A stretch of 56,045 bases of DNA from Shewanella surugensis (GCF_023284005.1 NZ_JAKIKS010000024.1:1-56045); one strand, 5' to 3'; shown: positions 35,515 through 46,191, counted from the stretch's first letter. Notes: a model not told the origin generated them from the letters alone. Numbers and translations are program-made.

Positions 35515-36402
35515 ATGGACTGGCATAAGTGTGGGCAGAGTTTCATTCAAATAGTTGAGGATCAGAGTTTTACTAAAGCGGCGACTAACCTGTATACCTC
35601 AAGTTCTTCCCTGAGTAAGCATATTAATTGGTTAGAAGAGCAATTAGGTGTTCAACTCTTGCAACGTACCACTCGTAAGCTTGATTTAACGGTGGAGGGG
35701 GAATATTTTTATGAACAAGCTAAGTTATTACTCAATGATTGGGAAGATCTTAAAGAAAAAGTGCGTAGTCAAAGTAATGAGCCCCGTGGGATATTAACGA
35801 TAGGTATTTCTGTTATTTTCAGTAATTTGTATATTGCACCATTATTACCTTCTCTTTTAGCACTTTATCCAGAGCTTAAGATTAATGTTAGGACGTTAAC
35901 TTACCCACTTTTGCATAATGTTGATCACCTTGACCTTTATTTTAGCCATAAATCGCCAGACTTTTTCTCTGTGAATATGGATCACCATGTGATTGGTCAG
36001 GCCTATTTGAAGATGTTTGCTTCACCGGATTACTTACTGAAAAATGGGACACCAAAAACACTGGAAGATTTGTCGACTCATAACTGTTTAATGAGTACAG
36101 GGAGTGACAGCCCCCATGCTTGGGAGTTTGAAAAGGGTGGTTCAATTCAAGTTACAGGCAATTTTATGTCTGATAATAGTAGTACCTTAGTGAAAGCCGC
36201 TGTGGCAGGGTTAGGGATCGTTTTCACCAGTCCCTTGGCGTTTAATGATGAACTTGAAGGTGCCTTAGTGCCTGTGTTACCCGAGCACCATTCTCGGGCT
36301 TGGACGATTTATGCGTATTATCCCAAATTGAAAACATTGCCGTTTAAAACGCAATCATTCTTGAATTATGTTGAAGATAAATTGAGAAGTGCATTGAAAT
36401 AG
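35515..36402 (+). CDS. LysR-family transcriptional regulator
   Basis: 295 aa. N-terminal winged HTH (about 6-64; SFTKAATNLYTSSSSLSKHINWLEEQLG) and a LysR substrate-binding domain. It lacks a signature tying it to a known regulon. Divergent from the Bcr/CflA exporter gene, which is the most likely target; the hydrolase remnant downstream may also have belonged to its regulon. Confidence 0.85.
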   Translation: MDWHKCGQSFIQIVEDQSFTKAATNLYTSSSSLSKHINWLEEQLGVQLLQRTTRKLDLTVEGEYFYEQAKLLLNDWEDLKEKVRSQSNEPRGILTIGISVIFSNLYIAPLLPSLLALYPELKINVRTLTYPLLHNVDHLDLYFSHKSPDFFSVNMDHHVIGQAYLKMFASPDYLLKNGTPKTLEDLSTHNCLMSTGSDSPHAWEFEKGGSIQVTGNFMSDNSSTLVKAAVAGLGIVFTSPLAFNDELEGALVPVLPEHHSRAWTIYAYYPKLKTLPFKTQSFLNYVEDKLRSALK

Positions 36403-36452
36403 TCTAAAGGTTTTTTATACCCATTTATGCTGTTTATGTTTAGGAGAAAATG

Positions 36453-36957
36453 ATGACGTTAAATGTGTTGTTTATTCCAGGGCTTGGTGGTGATCCACTT
36501 ATGTGGGAAGGGGTGGCGAATGATATGTTACTAAAGGTACAGCTGCATTATGCTGCCGTATTAAAGGGGGAGGGTGTTGCCGATCTTGCTCGTACTATTT
36601 TAATGGATGCACCCGATAGGTTTGTTGTTATTGGTTTTTCTTTAGGTGGCTGGGTTGCAATGAAGCTTGCTAGAATTGCCAAAGAAAGAAAGGGTATTGG
36701 GATTAGGACTGATAAGTACGACAGACGGTACTACGTCAAATCAAACGATAGCAGCAATGAAGGTATCACAAAAGCGAATTTATGAATAAGGTTTGGATAG
36801 TGTGATCCAACAGTCTCTTACTTATTATTTTACTGAGTCAGATCTCAAGCGTGGCGCGATGATTGAGACTTATAAGGCAATGATGTCAAGGGTCGGAGCT
36901 GAGGCCTGCATTAAGCAATATCAACTCGTTGACAGAAATCGGTATACCATGGATTGA
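36453..36957 (+). pseudogene. Frameshifted alpha/beta hydrolase
   Basis: The first part reads MTLNVLFIPGLGGDPLMWEG with the nucleophile elbow GFSLGG, then the frame is lost near 36700. Coding continues in another frame (LISTTDGTTSNQTIAAMKVS), then in the next (VIQQSLTYYFTESDLKRGAM) until a stop near 36957. At least two indels make it a pseudogene. An RBS (AGGAGAAAA) still precedes the start. Confidence 0.8.
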
Positions 36958-37355
36958 TATCCTTGCCTTGGTTAATGTACTGAACCACTTCATTAGACAT
37001 AAATACACCATGTTGAGTGACTGTCATTTCTATGGCATAGATGCCTTTGATGAGATGAGTAATTTCGCTTGTCGCTAAATAGTTGGCATAAATGCCACCT
37101 TGTTGAGTGAGCAACGATAAAGGTATTATAATAAGTATTATCAATCTCTTGGGTTTGTTTTATGAGTCTTTGTGTGCCAACCTCAAATGAAAATGTGCCT
37201 GCTCTTAAGCCGCTACTTTTTCCATGGTCAATTAAATCAGGAATGAATATGTCATAATTTTTGAGTTGAGCCGAATGGGCGAAATCAAAATAATTTAAAT
37301 GTGAATCACCACAGCCATGTAAAAAACCAGTAAGGTATGCCAGTTTTGTTTGCAT
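36911..37355 (-). pseudogene. Second broken alpha/beta hydrolase, convergent
   Basis: Begins MQTKLAYLTGFLHGCGDSHL and PDLIDHGKSSGLR (hydrolase fold), reaches the nucleophile region FIVAHST, then shifts frame; GGIYANYLATSEITHLIKG and following residues continue in another frame and end at 36911. About half of a normal hydrolase is missing at the C-terminus. Its end overlaps the end of the other hydrolase remnant. Confidence 0.7.
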
Positions 37356-37551
37356 GTGAGTGCAAATAAGTCGTAATGTGCAGTTTTAATGTAAGATTCG
37401 CTTATCATCATTTTTGTTTTGACATTGAATTGGATATGATGAGTATAGTGCTTACCTTTAAATACTGTTATGACATGTCCCTATAGTATCCTTAAGGGCA
37501 TCATTTAATTTTAAAGATAAGCTTCACTCAAGTTCTGATTGGAATAATAAA

Positions 37552-38217
37552 ATGGAATTACTTAATTATCTCAACACGCACTTTTTATCTGAACAAGCCA
37601 TATTAAAAGAAGCGAATATAACTTTTGAGACACTTGAGCATTATCAGTCGCTGGGGATAATGCCCAAGGCGTCTTACCGATTAAATGTGACGTTACACTG
37701 CGATTCATTTTTTGGTTCCAAGGATGATACTCAACATTTGCGTTTTTATGCGACGGGCTATGTGTCTTGGTTGAAGTTGGTGGGAGCATTATTTGCTTCA
37801 AGTGTGATGGATCCTGATATGAACCATAAAGATGAGGTCTATGCTGTTTTTATGGTGCGTTACACTCAGACAATTAATAAACTTAAAGGGTTAGGTCACA
37901 CATCAAACTCACCAAAAATTAATTCAGGGTTACATCAGCATATCGAGCAAGAGTGGATACATTTTTTAGACGGTACATATGGTTTATGTACGCTTTCAGG
38001 CTTGCCAGAAGATATAGCTGCAAAAGAGTTTGCTATTATTGAAATTAATGAACTTTCTTTGCTGGGCACATTAACAGTACCGCAAACGGTACAGCTCACC
38101 AGAGCGGTTAACTTATTAGATGATGCGAGCGCGTTATTTGCCCCTCATGAAAGAGAAAGAAGTACTCGCCAACGTTTAGTGAATGATATGAGAGAAAAAT
38201 ATCAATTATCAGCTTAG
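37552..38217 (+). CDS. DUF6058-like protein of unknown function
   Basis: 221 aa, soluble, no signal peptide. The N-terminus (LNTHFLSEQAILKEANIT, then a glycine/proline turn LGIMPKASY) resembles an HTH-like helix-turn segment; the C-terminus is charged. I associate it with DUF6058 from memory, with moderate certainty; no catalytic motif is visible. RBS GGAATAA precedes the start. It stands alone between hydrolase remnants and a MITE-like element. Confidence 0.6.
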   Translation: MELLNYLNTHFLSEQAILKEANITFETLEHYQSLGIMPKASYRLNVTLHCDSFFGSKDDTQHLRFYATGYVSWLKLVGALFASSVMDPDMNHKDEVYAVFMVRYTQTINKLKGLGHTSNSPKINSGLHQHIEQEWIHFLDGTYGLCTLSGLPEDIAAKEFAIIEINELSLLGTLTVPQTVQLTRAVNLLDDASALFAPHERERSTRQRLVNDMREKYQLSA

Positions 38218-38251
38218 TCTTTCTGTTATACCCATTAATCATTCACTATGC

Positions 38252-38571
38252 TTATACCAATTCCAGTATATAGATGCTCAATTCAGAGCCTCTCAGGCTT
38301 TTCAATTTAAGGCGCATTGATTGATAAATGGTTATTCCCTTTAAAATGAATGCAACGCCGAAGTGAAATGCCTGAGAGGTTCACCTAGTGCGGGTTTCAA
38401 CATACTTTATGCTACGTTAGATGCTTTCGGTATAGAATAAATATTAGCTTCAATCATCCGCGACCGCCATGGATGGCGGGACTGTCTGTTAATGCAGGAG
38501 CAATTAACGACCTTGCCTACAGTATGTTGAACTCCCGCTGAAAGATCACTTATATACTAGAATTGGTATTA
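38252..38571. mobile_element. MITE-like element, about 320 bp
   Basis: Terminal inverted repeats TTATACCAATTCCAGTATAT (38252-) and, at the right end, TATATACTAGAATTGGTATT (38551-) match at 19 of 21 positions. No ORF lies inside. Internal inverted segments (GCCTCTCAGGC near 38290 with GCCTGAGAGG near 38368; TCAACATACTTTA with AGTATGTTGA) suggest a folded or nested structure. Presumably mobilised by a transposase elsewhere. Confidence 0.75.
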
Positions 38572-38599
38572 CTATAGGGTTTAATTGATTGAGAAAGTT

Positions 38600-39391
38600 A
38601 TGGTTGAAAGCATTGTACTGTCTTGGTTATTGGTTGCAGGTTTAATGTTCTTGGCATGGTGTATTGGATTATTGAGCCGAAACCCGAGTGTGATTGATGT
38701 GTTTTGGCCGATCGCGATCCTCTTTGCCAGTTTGATGTTAAGTGGGGGGATCGCAACAGGGGTAGTATCAAGGTTATTGCAGTTATTACTGCTTATTTGG
38801 GCTGTTCGTTTAGCGGGGTATTTATTGTTTAAACGAGTGTTACATCGTCATGTGGATAAGCGTTATATCTATCTGAGTGACGCTTGGAGTGGCTCGAACC
38901 AGTTTGGTTTCTTTATCAATTTTCAGTTACAAGGTGTACTTGCTGTTGTTATTGCGATGCCTTTTTTGTTTATCGATCACCATTTATCATTGAATGTATT
39001 AAATGGGTTAGCCATCATTATCATTATCATCGGAATAATGGCTGAGAGTGTAGCAGACACTCAACTGATCAATGCAAAAGATCAAGCCATTACAGTCTGC
39101 AATACTGGCTTATGGCAATATTCAAGGCACCCTAATTACTTTTTTGAATGCCTGATTTGGTTGGGTTTTGGTTTAGCGGGCTGGAGTGCAAGTTTGCCGT
39201 CGAGTCTACGTGATGAGAGCATATTGCATTTTTCTTGGTTAAGTTTACTTTCACCTGTTTTACTCTTGTTTATTATATTAAAAATAACCATCCCCTTGAC
39301 TGAAAAATTATCGATACAAGCGAAAGGGGCTGCGTATCGTCAATATCAACAACACACCTCAATGTTTATTCCTCTACCGCCTAAAAAATGA
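38600..39391 (+). CDS. DUF1295 family membrane protein (steroid 5-alpha-reductase-like)
   Basis: 263 aa from the ATG at 38600 (weak RBS GAGAAAG); a TTG 15 bases upstream is possible. About six membrane helices. The DUF1295 signature YSRHPNYFFECLIWLGF and the C-terminal PLTEKLSIQAKGAAYRQYQ are present. Relatives are reductases or isoprenylcysteine methyltransferase-like enzymes; substrate unknown. The MITE-like element lies just upstream and may affect expression. Confidence 0.82.
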   Translation: MVESIVLSWLLVAGLMFLAWCIGLLSRNPSVIDVFWPIAILFASLMLSGGIATGVVSRLLQLLLLIWAVRLAGYLLFKRVLHRHVDKRYIYLSDAWSGSNQFGFFINFQLQGVLAVVIAMPFLFIDHHLSLNVLNGLAIIIIIIGIMAESVADTQLINAKDQAITVCNTGLWQYSRHPNYFFECLIWLGFGLAGWSASLPSSLRDESILHFSWLSLLSPVLLLFIILKITIPLTEKLSIQAKGAAYRQYQQHTSMFIPLPPKK

Positions 39392-39396
39392 TAAGT

Positions 39397-40122
39397 CTAT
39401 GCATTAGCTTGGGATGTGATGATGGCGTTTAATTTTTCACTTAATAAACTGGGGTTTGAGAGCATAGCGCAATGATCAACATTGAGTCTATCAATGCTGC
39501 CTTTTAATTTTTTTGCGAACAAATTGGCTGTTTCAAGTGAAATACGTTGGTCTCGTTCACAGATAATATAATGTTTTTCAATGGCTAATTTTGCAGGGGT
39601 GGATTGGACAGGATCAAGAAAAGGGTTAAAAGGCTCAGGTGTTAATTTGTTAAAATACAATTTTGCGTGAGTTTCATTAATATCGGTAAAATAATACTTA
39701 TGTGCATAATGATGATCGATATTCAGAGCATTATCAACAGATTGTGAGGCAAGCTGCGCATATTCCTGTGCATGTGCTGGGGAGATAATATCCATAATAC
39801 TTTCTCCTTGATTGAGCACAAAACCAGCGATATAAATTAATCGAGTCACTTGGGAGTGTGCTTTAGCAAGATCGCCGAGGAGCATGCCCGCATTAGAGTG
39901 ACCAATAAGCGTTAGTTCTTGCCACGCTAGAGCCTTAATTGCGTTTGAAACGGCATCTAAATAATCTTGCCGTGTTATGTGTGCCAGTGGGGTGTTGTCT
40001 TCTCCATGACCAGGAAGATCGATGCTATAGCATTCATGCCCCAATAAAGAGAGGGCTGATGAGACTTGAGCCCAACACCAAGCTCCCTGTGCACCGCCGT
40101 GAATGAATAAGATATTGGCCAT
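39397..40122 (-). CDS. Alpha/beta hydrolase (esterase/methylketone synthase-like)
   Basis: 241 aa. HGGAQGAWCW oxyanion region, LPGHGED, nucleophile elbow GHSNAG (Ser76) and a likely catalytic His in NVDHCAML near the C-terminus; the fold resembles plant-type esterases and hydroxynitrile-lyase-like enzymes. Substrate unknown. Convergent with the DUF1295 gene, ending five bases from it. Confidence 0.8.
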   Translation of the reverse strand: MANILFIHGGAQGAWCWAQVSSALSLLGHECYSIDLPGHGEDNTPLAHITRQDYLDAVSNAIKALAWQELTLIGHSNAGMLLGDLAKAHSQVTRLIYIAGFVLNQGESIMDIISPAHAQEYAQLASQSVDNALNIDHHYAHKYYFTDINETHAKLYFNKLTPEPFNPFLDPVQSTPAKLAIEKHYIICERDQRISLETANLFAKKLKGSIDRLNVDHCAMLSNPSLLSEKLNAIITSQANA

Positions 40123-40151
40123 TGTCTCTCCCTAAAGTCTTATCCGTTAAG

Positions 40152-40178
40152 TTAAGCAACCTCATTGAGGTTGCTTAA
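40152..40178. terminator. Hairpin between channel and hydrolase genes
   Basis: TTAAGCAACCTC and GAGGTTGCTTAA form a perfect 12-bp stem with loop ATT. It lies between the channel gene stop and the hydrolase start, so it could end the channel mRNA, although the T run is weak. Confidence 0.6.
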
Positions 40179-40193
40179 GATTAATGATAATCC

Positions 40194-41258
40194 CTAGTCA
40201 GTAAAATGCCAGTTTACTTCGGATGCTAAAATGCGTTCAGAGGCAATATAGTGAATAAAATGTCCTGACGTTAATTGGCGCTCTGCGGGGGGGTTGAGCT
40301 CGACATCATCACCAGACATCATGGTTGAAATCGCAATGAGCGTCGCATTATTGTCATTCTTCATTTGCTGCCATAATTGTCCAACAGTACAAGAGTCGAC
40401 GTTTTCAGGGATCCTGAATGAAAACTGGGTGGCACCAGTTTGCGGGTTCAATAAATGGCTTATGACCCTTGATGAACCCGGATCTTGCATTGAGCGAGCA
40501 AGCAATTCTGCTGAGCGATTACTGCCTGATTCGATATTGGGGCAATGCTTATCCAGTAATGCTGCGTTTTGCTCATCATTGAAATAGGCGACGATATGGC
40601 AGCTTGGTTTGACGCGAGGGGCGATGGCTAATGCGGCCATTAAGGTTTGATCGTCGGTTTCGCCATAAATAATGACTCGGTTGGCTTGATCCACCGCAAT
40701 ACGGCTTAATGCTTCTTCATTAGAGAAAGAGAGCATTTTCGCAAAATCCACTTGATCATTATCAGGATAAGGGTGGATGAGATTGTCATCGTTGACACCA
40801 ATGAGAATTTGCCCATTTTGTCTGCGTTTATCCGATAAAATACAATCAATGAGTTTACGGGTTCCTTTAGGGTGCCAACCGATAATAATGACATGATTGT
40901 TGTAATGTGAAAAATTTCTCATACCGTTGATATTCCGTTCAATTAATGCTTTTGCAGTGGCAATAAGTTTGGCCAAGACGGAACCAAAAATGCCGATGCT
41001 GGCAGGAATTTGGTACCACGCGACAAATTGTTGTCCGCCGGTTGTGATGGGAGACATATCACCGAAGCCGACGGTGCTGCCCACAACCGACATGAAGTAG
41101 AAAAATTGGGGCAGTTGCACCAATTGTTGCTCGCCTAATGCGCTGAGTGCTATCCAACAAATAAAATAATGCAGGATTGAACCTAGGAGTAGAGAGGGCC
41201 AACTGATTTTATGTAAGTGTACTGAGCATAAAAGATAAATACGTCTAAATAGGAACAT
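40194..41258 (-). CDS. Potassium channel with TrkA-N (RCK-like) domains
   Basis: 354 aa. N-terminal two-helix pore with K+ selectivity filter STVGFGD (61-67), then cytoplasmic RCK/TrkA-N domain beginning NHVIIIGWHPKG, with a nucleotide-binding glycine motif, and a C-terminal TrkA-C-like part. This fits a ligand-gated prokaryotic K+ channel. It stands alone, so no regulator is suggested. Confidence 0.85.
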   Translation of the reverse strand: MFLFRRIYLLCSVHLHKISWPSLLLGSILHYFICWIALSALGEQQLVQLPQFFYFMSVVGSTVGFGDMSPITTGGQQFVAWYQIPASIGIFGSVLAKLIATAKALIERNINGMRNFSHYNNHVIIIGWHPKGTRKLIDCILSDKRRQNGQILIGVNDDNLIHPYPDNDQVDFAKMLSFSNEEALSRIAVDQANRVIIYGETDDQTLMAALAIAPRVKPSCHIVAYFNDEQNAALLDKHCPNIESGSNRSAELLARSMQDPGSSRVISHLLNPQTGATQFSFRIPENVDSCTVGQLWQQMKNDNNATLIAISTMMSGDDVELNPPAERQLTSGHFIHYIASERILASEVNWHFTD

Positions 41259-41745
41259 TATAAGATTATCCGTATCACATGTGTTGAGAGGGTATTGTCC
41301 ATTTTATCGATCTCTTTTAGTTATTATGGCTCACAAAGCGGGGGAGTTTAGATATAACATTATGCTTATAGTCCAAAATTTTGTAAACCACTGATAAAGA
41401 AGGACGCTGGGAAGTGGACTTGATTGTTGACTGGTTTAGATAAATATCATTTAGATTGAAATGGTTACAATATATTTACGCTATTTACCCACATTGATTA
41501 CACCCTGAAATAAGCATAATACTCATGATGATCTCAACGAAACGGATCATTTTTGTGGGTTATTGATACAAGACGGAGCGTGTGTGGTGTCGTTATTCTC
41601 GACTTGGGTGCAAATGTCGTTCTCCCTTTCTCATCCATGGGGTCGTACTTGCGCCCAGCGCCTAACTTATTTAACCATTAGTGGGTCGTTGGCTCAACGC
41701 TTGCCACAGACAGCAACGACACCATGGGTTCACGGGCCGATTGAT
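41259..41745. other. Intergenic stretch with no supported gene
   Basis: A 76-codon plus-strand ORF starts at 41563 but has no RBS or recognisable motif and runs into the MgtC gene on the opposite strand. A 10-base inverted pair (TGGTGTCGTT near 41586 and AACGACACCA near 41716) is noted. Nothing else recognised. Confidence 0.4.
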
Positions 41746-42297
41746 TCACTGAGGCTGTTTATTAATTTTTTCGATTTTATCCAGTGGCACTGAATGTGGA
41801 AAAGCAGTGGCGTTGTCATCGATGGCTGCGATAGAGGCCGTTTGTGTTTTGTGCTCAGAGCCAGAGAAGAGATAAGAGAGAAAGACAATGACGGTCATGC
41901 CAAAACCAATAATGTACATGTTGATGCCAATGGCCATGCCGATGACTGCTGCAGCCCATAAGGTTGCGGCGGCTGAGATCCCTCGCACGGCATTATTTCT
42001 ATCTTGAAAAATGAGTCCGGCGCCTAAGAAACCAATGCCTGTCACCACACCCGCAATAATGTTAAAGGTATAGTCGACTTGATAGATATAGTAGAGATGG
42101 ATCGCGATTTCACTGAATCCACAGGCACTTAAGGCGGTTATGCCAAAAATGCGAATACCATTGGGATGCGTTTTTCTGACTGAAAACCCGATAATTCCGC
42201 CTAATATTGAGGCCACTGCAATTTTAAAGAGGTAAATCACTTCAATCATGTCAAATACTGGGGTGAGGTTTTGCAGCTCTGAGGAGACAGCAGGCAT
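41746..42297 (-). CDS. MgtC/SapB family membrane protein
   Basis: 183 aa with about four or five membrane helices. Family sequence LGGIIGFSVRKTHPNGIRIFG, then GVVTGIGFLGAGLIFQD and GISAAATLWAAAVIGMAIG, is clear. MgtC-type proteins support growth in low Mg2+ or acid and inhibit F-ATPase in some pathogens; this short form lacks the C-terminal ACT-like domain. Function here is unproven. Confidence 0.87.
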   Translation of the reverse strand: MPAVSSELQNLTPVFDMIEVIYLFKIAVASILGGIIGFSVRKTHPNGIRIFGITALSACGFSEIAIHLYYIYQVDYTFNIIAGVVTGIGFLGAGLIFQDRNNAVRGISAAATLWAAAVIGMAIGINMYIIGFGMTVIVFLSYLFSGSEHKTQTASIAAIDDNATAFPHSVPLDKIEKINKQPQ

Positions 42298-42780
42298 TAG
42301 AAGGTCCTTTTTTGAGGATGGCTTAACCCTGTATTGAGTCTATTGAGCCAGATGAGAGTTTACTCTGTGGCGTGAGTGGCTAGAATATCGCAAGGCAATT
42401 TTCATGACTATTTGAATTGTTTGGTCGTTTTATCCACTAAGATGGATTTATTTTACGCGATCATTGTTTGTTTGATGGGTTTATTATGTGTTTTTTATGT
42501 TTAATAAAGTGCTGTAAAGTTTGATATACAGATTTGCTAATGAGAGAAAACAGATGTAAAGTCAGTTGCTTTGTTGATGACTGACAAGGTTAATAGCGTT
42601 ACCTGAATGATTTAATCTGTTTAATGGGGCTCAATATGACGGTGAAACAACCTAGAACCCCATTATGAAAGCCGATTTTATGTTGGAAGACTATTTTGAG
42701 TAACAGATGGTTGAGAAACAGATGAGTCAGCTGTCATTGATCTACATTATTTTTACCTAGAGTATTATAAGGAATATTAC
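42298..42780. other. Intergenic region upstream of astE
   Basis: No convincing gene. A hairpin is formed by TAATGGGG (42622-42629) and CCCCATTA (42658-42665), about 115 bases before the astE start. A 12-codon ORF (MKADFMLEDYFE, 42665) is too short to call. Promoters for the divergent mgtC-like and astE genes are expected here. Confidence 0.4.
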
Positions 42781-43845
42781 GTGTTACATACTTTAATGGA
42801 GTCTAAAGATTTTCTGGCTTTTACGTTAGCCCAATCCAATACTGATGTAATGACCACTTCATTTTCATTTGAGTTAGGTCAACATACGCGGGTTGAGGTG
42901 TGGGATTGCGGTGTGATTGTCTTTGAACCTCATGGTGATACGAGTAAAGATATTGTCCTCTCATGTGCCGTCCACGGTAATGAAACGGCGCCCATCGAAT
43001 TGTGTAATGACTTAATTAAGCGATTGTTACTGCAAACTATTCAGGCAGAGCAGCGATTAATGTTTCTCATCGGTAATCCTGAAGCGATAAAATTAAATCG
43101 TCGTTTTATTGATGAAAATTTGAATCGTTTGTTTAATGGCGGGCACTCAATCGGTGAGACTCAGAATCCTGAACGCGTCAGAGCGAAAGCCTTAGAGCAA
43201 TATGTCGAGCGTTTTTATCTTAATCAAACTTATCAGAATCAAGTGATGAGTGGATCCATGCCTCGGCAGCGTATTCATTATGATTTACATACGGCCATTC
43301 GTGCGTCCAAACATGAAGAATTTGCTATTTATCCGTATTGCCCCGAAAAAAAATACAGTAGTGAGCAGATCATGTTTTTAGCCGGAGCGGGCATTGATAC
43401 GATTTTATTTCATAATGAACCGACAACGACTTTTAGCTATTTTTCTTCTCATCACTTCCAAGCGGATGCTTTTACAGTAGAATTGGGTAAAGTTTATCCG
43501 ATGGGACAAAATGACATGTCGCGTTTTTCGGCGTTGGATGAGCGACTTGTTGGCTTAATCACAGCAAACGATCTGCCTATTTTGCCTTTGGATATGAAGC
43601 GGGTGAATTTGTATCAAGTTGCCCGTTCGATTGATAAACGCTTTGAGGATTTTTGTTTTTCATTTGCTAATGATGTTGAAAACTTCACGGCTTTTCAGCG
43701 CGGAGAAGTACTGGCGACAGAAGGGGGAGAAGCGGTTATTGTTGAACACCCTATGGAAGTGATTGTGTTCCCCAATGCTAAGGTCCCCGTGGGTCAGCGC
43801 ACCTTATTATGTTTGACGCCCGCCTCTGCTGATAATATTGAGTAG
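42781..43845 (+). CDS. astE: Succinylglutamate desuccinylase
   Basis: 354 aa, zinc carboxypeptidase-like enzyme that releases succinate from N-succinylglutamate in the last step of the AST arginine degradation pathway. Zn ligands H65 and E68 in VHGNETAP and H170 in HYDLHTAIR, and catalytic E234 in FTVELGK are present. GTG start with TAAGGAA upstream. It is longer than the E. coli protein (322 aa) but collinear. No other ast genes are adjacent. Confidence 0.9.
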   Translation: MLHTLMESKDFLAFTLAQSNTDVMTTSFSFELGQHTRVEVWDCGVIVFEPHGDTSKDIVLSCAVHGNETAPIELCNDLIKRLLLQTIQAEQRLMFLIGNPEAIKLNRRFIDENLNRLFNGGHSIGETQNPERVRAKALEQYVERFYLNQTYQNQVMSGSMPRQRIHYDLHTAIRASKHEEFAIYPYCPEKKYSSEQIMFLAGAGIDTILFHNEPTTTFSYFSSHHFQADAFTVELGKVYPMGQNDMSRFSALDERLVGLITANDLPILPLDMKRVNLYQVARSIDKRFEDFCFSFANDVENFTAFQRGEVLATEGGEAVIVEHPMEVIVFPNAKVPVGQRTLLCLTPASADNIE

Positions 43846-43930
43846 TGCAAAAGGGCTAATTGTAAACCATTATATACATAGTAAGGTGGGCTTAGTTATC
43901 ATTTAATCGGCGACAAGTATTGATACACAG

Positions 43931-43946
43931 TTTACGTTAACGTAAT
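43931..43946. promoter_or_regulatory. LiuR-like palindrome upstream of the BCKDH operon
   Basis: TTTACGTTAACGTAAT contains a perfect 14-base palindrome (TTACGTTAACGTAA, 43932-43945), about 78 bases before the start of the E1 alpha gene. It closely resembles the LiuR (MerR-type) site described for branched-chain amino-acid degradation genes in gammaproteobacteria, including Shewanella. Control by LiuR is inferred. Confidence 0.7.
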
Positions 43947-44023
43947 GTTCTTCTCGCGTATGATAATAGACTGGCATTTGTATGGGTGAATGTACAGATG
44001 TGAGCAAATAACAAGAGCACAAT

Positions 44024-45202
44024 ATGAGCAACGCAAAAACCAAGACCGAAACGATCCATCGTGTCAGCTTTCTTGATAAAGACGCCATGTCGATCCCTAT
44101 TCTTAAAATTCTCCAAGCCGATGGTACGGTTTACGATAAAGCCGTACTGCCGGTTATTGATCAAGCATTGGCTCGTAAAGTGCATGATACCTGTGTGTTT
44201 ACCCGTGTACTCGATGAACGTATGTTGGGCGCACAGCGCCAAGGCCGCATTAGCTTTTACATGACCTGTACGGGGGAAGAAGCGGCGGTGATAGGCAGCG
44301 CAGCGGCGTTAGAAGCTGAAGATGTGATTTTAGCTCAGTACCGAGAGCATGCGGCTTTGCGTCATCGTGGTTTTACCACTGAGCAGTTTATGAATCAAAT
44401 GTTCAGTAATGAAAAAGATTTAGGTAAAGGTCGTCAGATGCCTATCCATTATGGCACGGCGCAATTACATTATCAGACGGTGTCTTCGCCACTGGCGACC
44501 CAGATCCCCCAAGCCACAGGCGTCGCTTATGCGTTAAAAATGCAAGGCAAGCGCAATGTGGCGATTTGTTATTTTGGTGAAGGCGCGGCGTCGGAAGGTG
44601 ATTTTCACGCGGGCTTAAATATGGCCGCAGTATTGAATGCGCCAGTGATTTTCTTTTGCCGTAATAACGGCTACGCGATTTCGACGCCGACGGAAGAGCA
44701 ATATCAAGGCAATGGTATCGCCAGCAGAGGGGTGGGCTATGGGATGCATACCATTCGTGTGGATGGTAATGATATGCTGGCTGTGATGGCGGCGACCCAA
44801 CAAGCGAGAGCGCATGCGATTCAACATAACGCGCCGGTTCTCATTGAAGCCATGACTTATCGCTTAGGCGCCCATTCATCATCTGATGATCCGTCTGGTT
44901 ACCGCTCTAAAGAAGAAGAAGCGAAATGGCAACAGCATGATCCCGTGCAGCGTTATAAATTATGGTTGATTAATAAGGGCTGGCTTAAGGCTGATGAAGA
45001 TACTCAACTCTATGAACATTATCGTCATGAAGTCTTATCTGAATTGAAACTGGCCGAAAAACGTCCGCAAGTGGGACTCGATTTTATGATTGAAGATGTG
45101 TTTGATAAGCCAACGCCACTGCTGAAGAAACAATTAGCTCACTTGAAGCAACATGTGAAAAAATACCCAAAAGCCTACCCTAAAAGTGCAGGAGAGCAAT
45201 AA
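44024..45202 (+). CDS. bkdA1: Branched-chain 2-oxoacid dehydrogenase E1 alpha subunit
   Basis: 392 aa. Thiamine diphosphate-dependent decarboxylase subunit for the 2-oxo acids of Leu, Ile and Val. The TPP motif [14 protein letters not shown], with [12 protein letters not shown] after it, is very close to the human and bacterial BCKDH E1 alpha. The stop overlaps the start of the E1 beta gene by one base. A LiuR-like site lies upstream. Confidence 0.93.
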   Translation: MSNAKTKTETIHRVSFLDKDAMSIPILKILQADGTVYDKAVLPVIDQALARKVHDTCVFTRVLDERMLGAQRQGRISFYMTCTGEEAAVIGSAAALEAEDVILAQYREHAALRHRGFTTEQFMNQMFSNEKDLGKGRQMPIHYGTAQLHYQTVSSPLATQIPQATGVAYALKMQGKRNVAICYFGEGAASEGDFHAGLNMAAVLNAPVIFFCRNNGYAISTPTEEQYQGNGIASRGVGYGMHTIRVDGNDMLAVMAATQQARAHAIQHNAPVLIEAMTYRLGAHSSSDDPSGYRSKEEEAKWQQHDPVQRYKLWLINKGWLKADEDTQLYEHYRHEVLSELKLAEKRPQVGLDFMIEDVFDKPTPLLKKQLAHLKQHVKKYPKAYPKSAGEQ

Positions 45203-46182
45203 TGATGGCTAAGATGAATATGTTACAAGCCATTAATTCAGCATTGATGGCTGAAATGGAAACAGACAAGAGCATGTTGGTGTTTGGTGAAGATGTGGGG
45301 CATTTCGGCGGTGTGTTTCGAGCCACATCAGGATTACAAGAAAAATTTGGCAAGCAGCGTTGTTTTAATACGCCATTAACAGAGCAGGGCATTGCAGGGT
45401 TTGCCAATGGTTTGGCGTCAAGTGGCATCACCACGGTGGCCGAAATTCAATTTGCCGATTATATTTTTCCGGCTTTTGATCAACTCGTCAACGAAACCGC
45501 GAAGTTTCGCTACCGCAGTGGTGCGCAATTTGATGTCGGTGGATTGACCTTGAGAACGCCTTACGGGGGGGGAATAGCGGGTGGGCATTATCATTCTCAA
45601 TCACCTGAGGCTTATTTTACCCATACAGCAGGACTCAAAGTGGTGATCCCCAGAGATCCCTATCAAGCCAAAGGATTGTTATTAGCGTCCATTCGCGATA
45701 AGAACCCGGTGATCTTTTTTGAGCCGAAACGTTTGTATCGTGCATCCGTTGGAGAAGTGCCTAGTGATGATTATGAAATCGAAATTGGTAAAGCGGATGT
45801 GATGCAACAAGGCAGCGATATTACCTTATTAGCTTGGGGGGCTCAGATGGAAATCCTTCAACATGCCGCTGACTTAGCGGCTAAAGAAGGGGTATCAAGT
45901 GAGATCATCGACTTACGGACGTTAGCGCCTTGGGATGTGGATACTGTCGCGGCTTCGGTGAAAAAAACCGGACGATTATTGATTAATCATGAAGCGCCGT
46001 TGACGGGAGGCTTTGCGGGGGAAATTGCCGCGACCATTCAAGAAGAATGCTTCTTGTCTTTAGAATCACCGATTGCCCGTGTTTGTGGGCTCGACACACC
46101 TTATCCGCTTAATCATGAAAAAGAATATATGCCGGATGCGTTAAAGACCTTTGAAGCTATTATGGCTTCAGTGAAGTTTTAG
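45202..46182 (+). CDS. bkdA2: Branched-chain 2-oxoacid dehydrogenase E1 beta subunit
   Basis: 326 aa, partner of E1 alpha. Transketolase-like pyrimidine-binding region: [34 protein letters not shown] and [20 protein letters not shown]-terminal [19 protein letters not shown] and [16 protein letters not shown]. The ATG overlaps the bkdA1 stop (TAATG); an alternative ATG is one codon later. bkdB starts ten bases downstream. Confidence 0.93.
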   Translation: MMAKMNMLQAINSALMAEMETDKSMLVFGEDVGHFGGVFRATSGLQEKFGKQRCFNTPLTEQGIAGFANGLASSGITTVAEIQFADYIFPAFDQLVNETAKFRYRSGAQFDVGGLTLRTPYGGGIAGGHYHSQSPEAYFTHTAGLKVVIPRDPYQAKGLLLASIRDKNPVIFFEPKRLYRASVGEVPSDDYEIEIGKADVMQQGSDITLLAWGAQMEILQHAADLAAKEGVSSEIIDLRTLAPWDVDTVAASVKKTGRLLINHEAPLTGGFAGEIAATIQEECFLSLESPIARVCGLDTPYPLNHEKEYMPDALKTFEAIMASVKF

Positions 46183-46191
46183 GAGCTTGCA

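Noticed and set aside
41563..41793. 76-codon ORF upstream of mgtC
   Set aside because: No RBS, overlaps the opposite-strand gene end and shows no motif.
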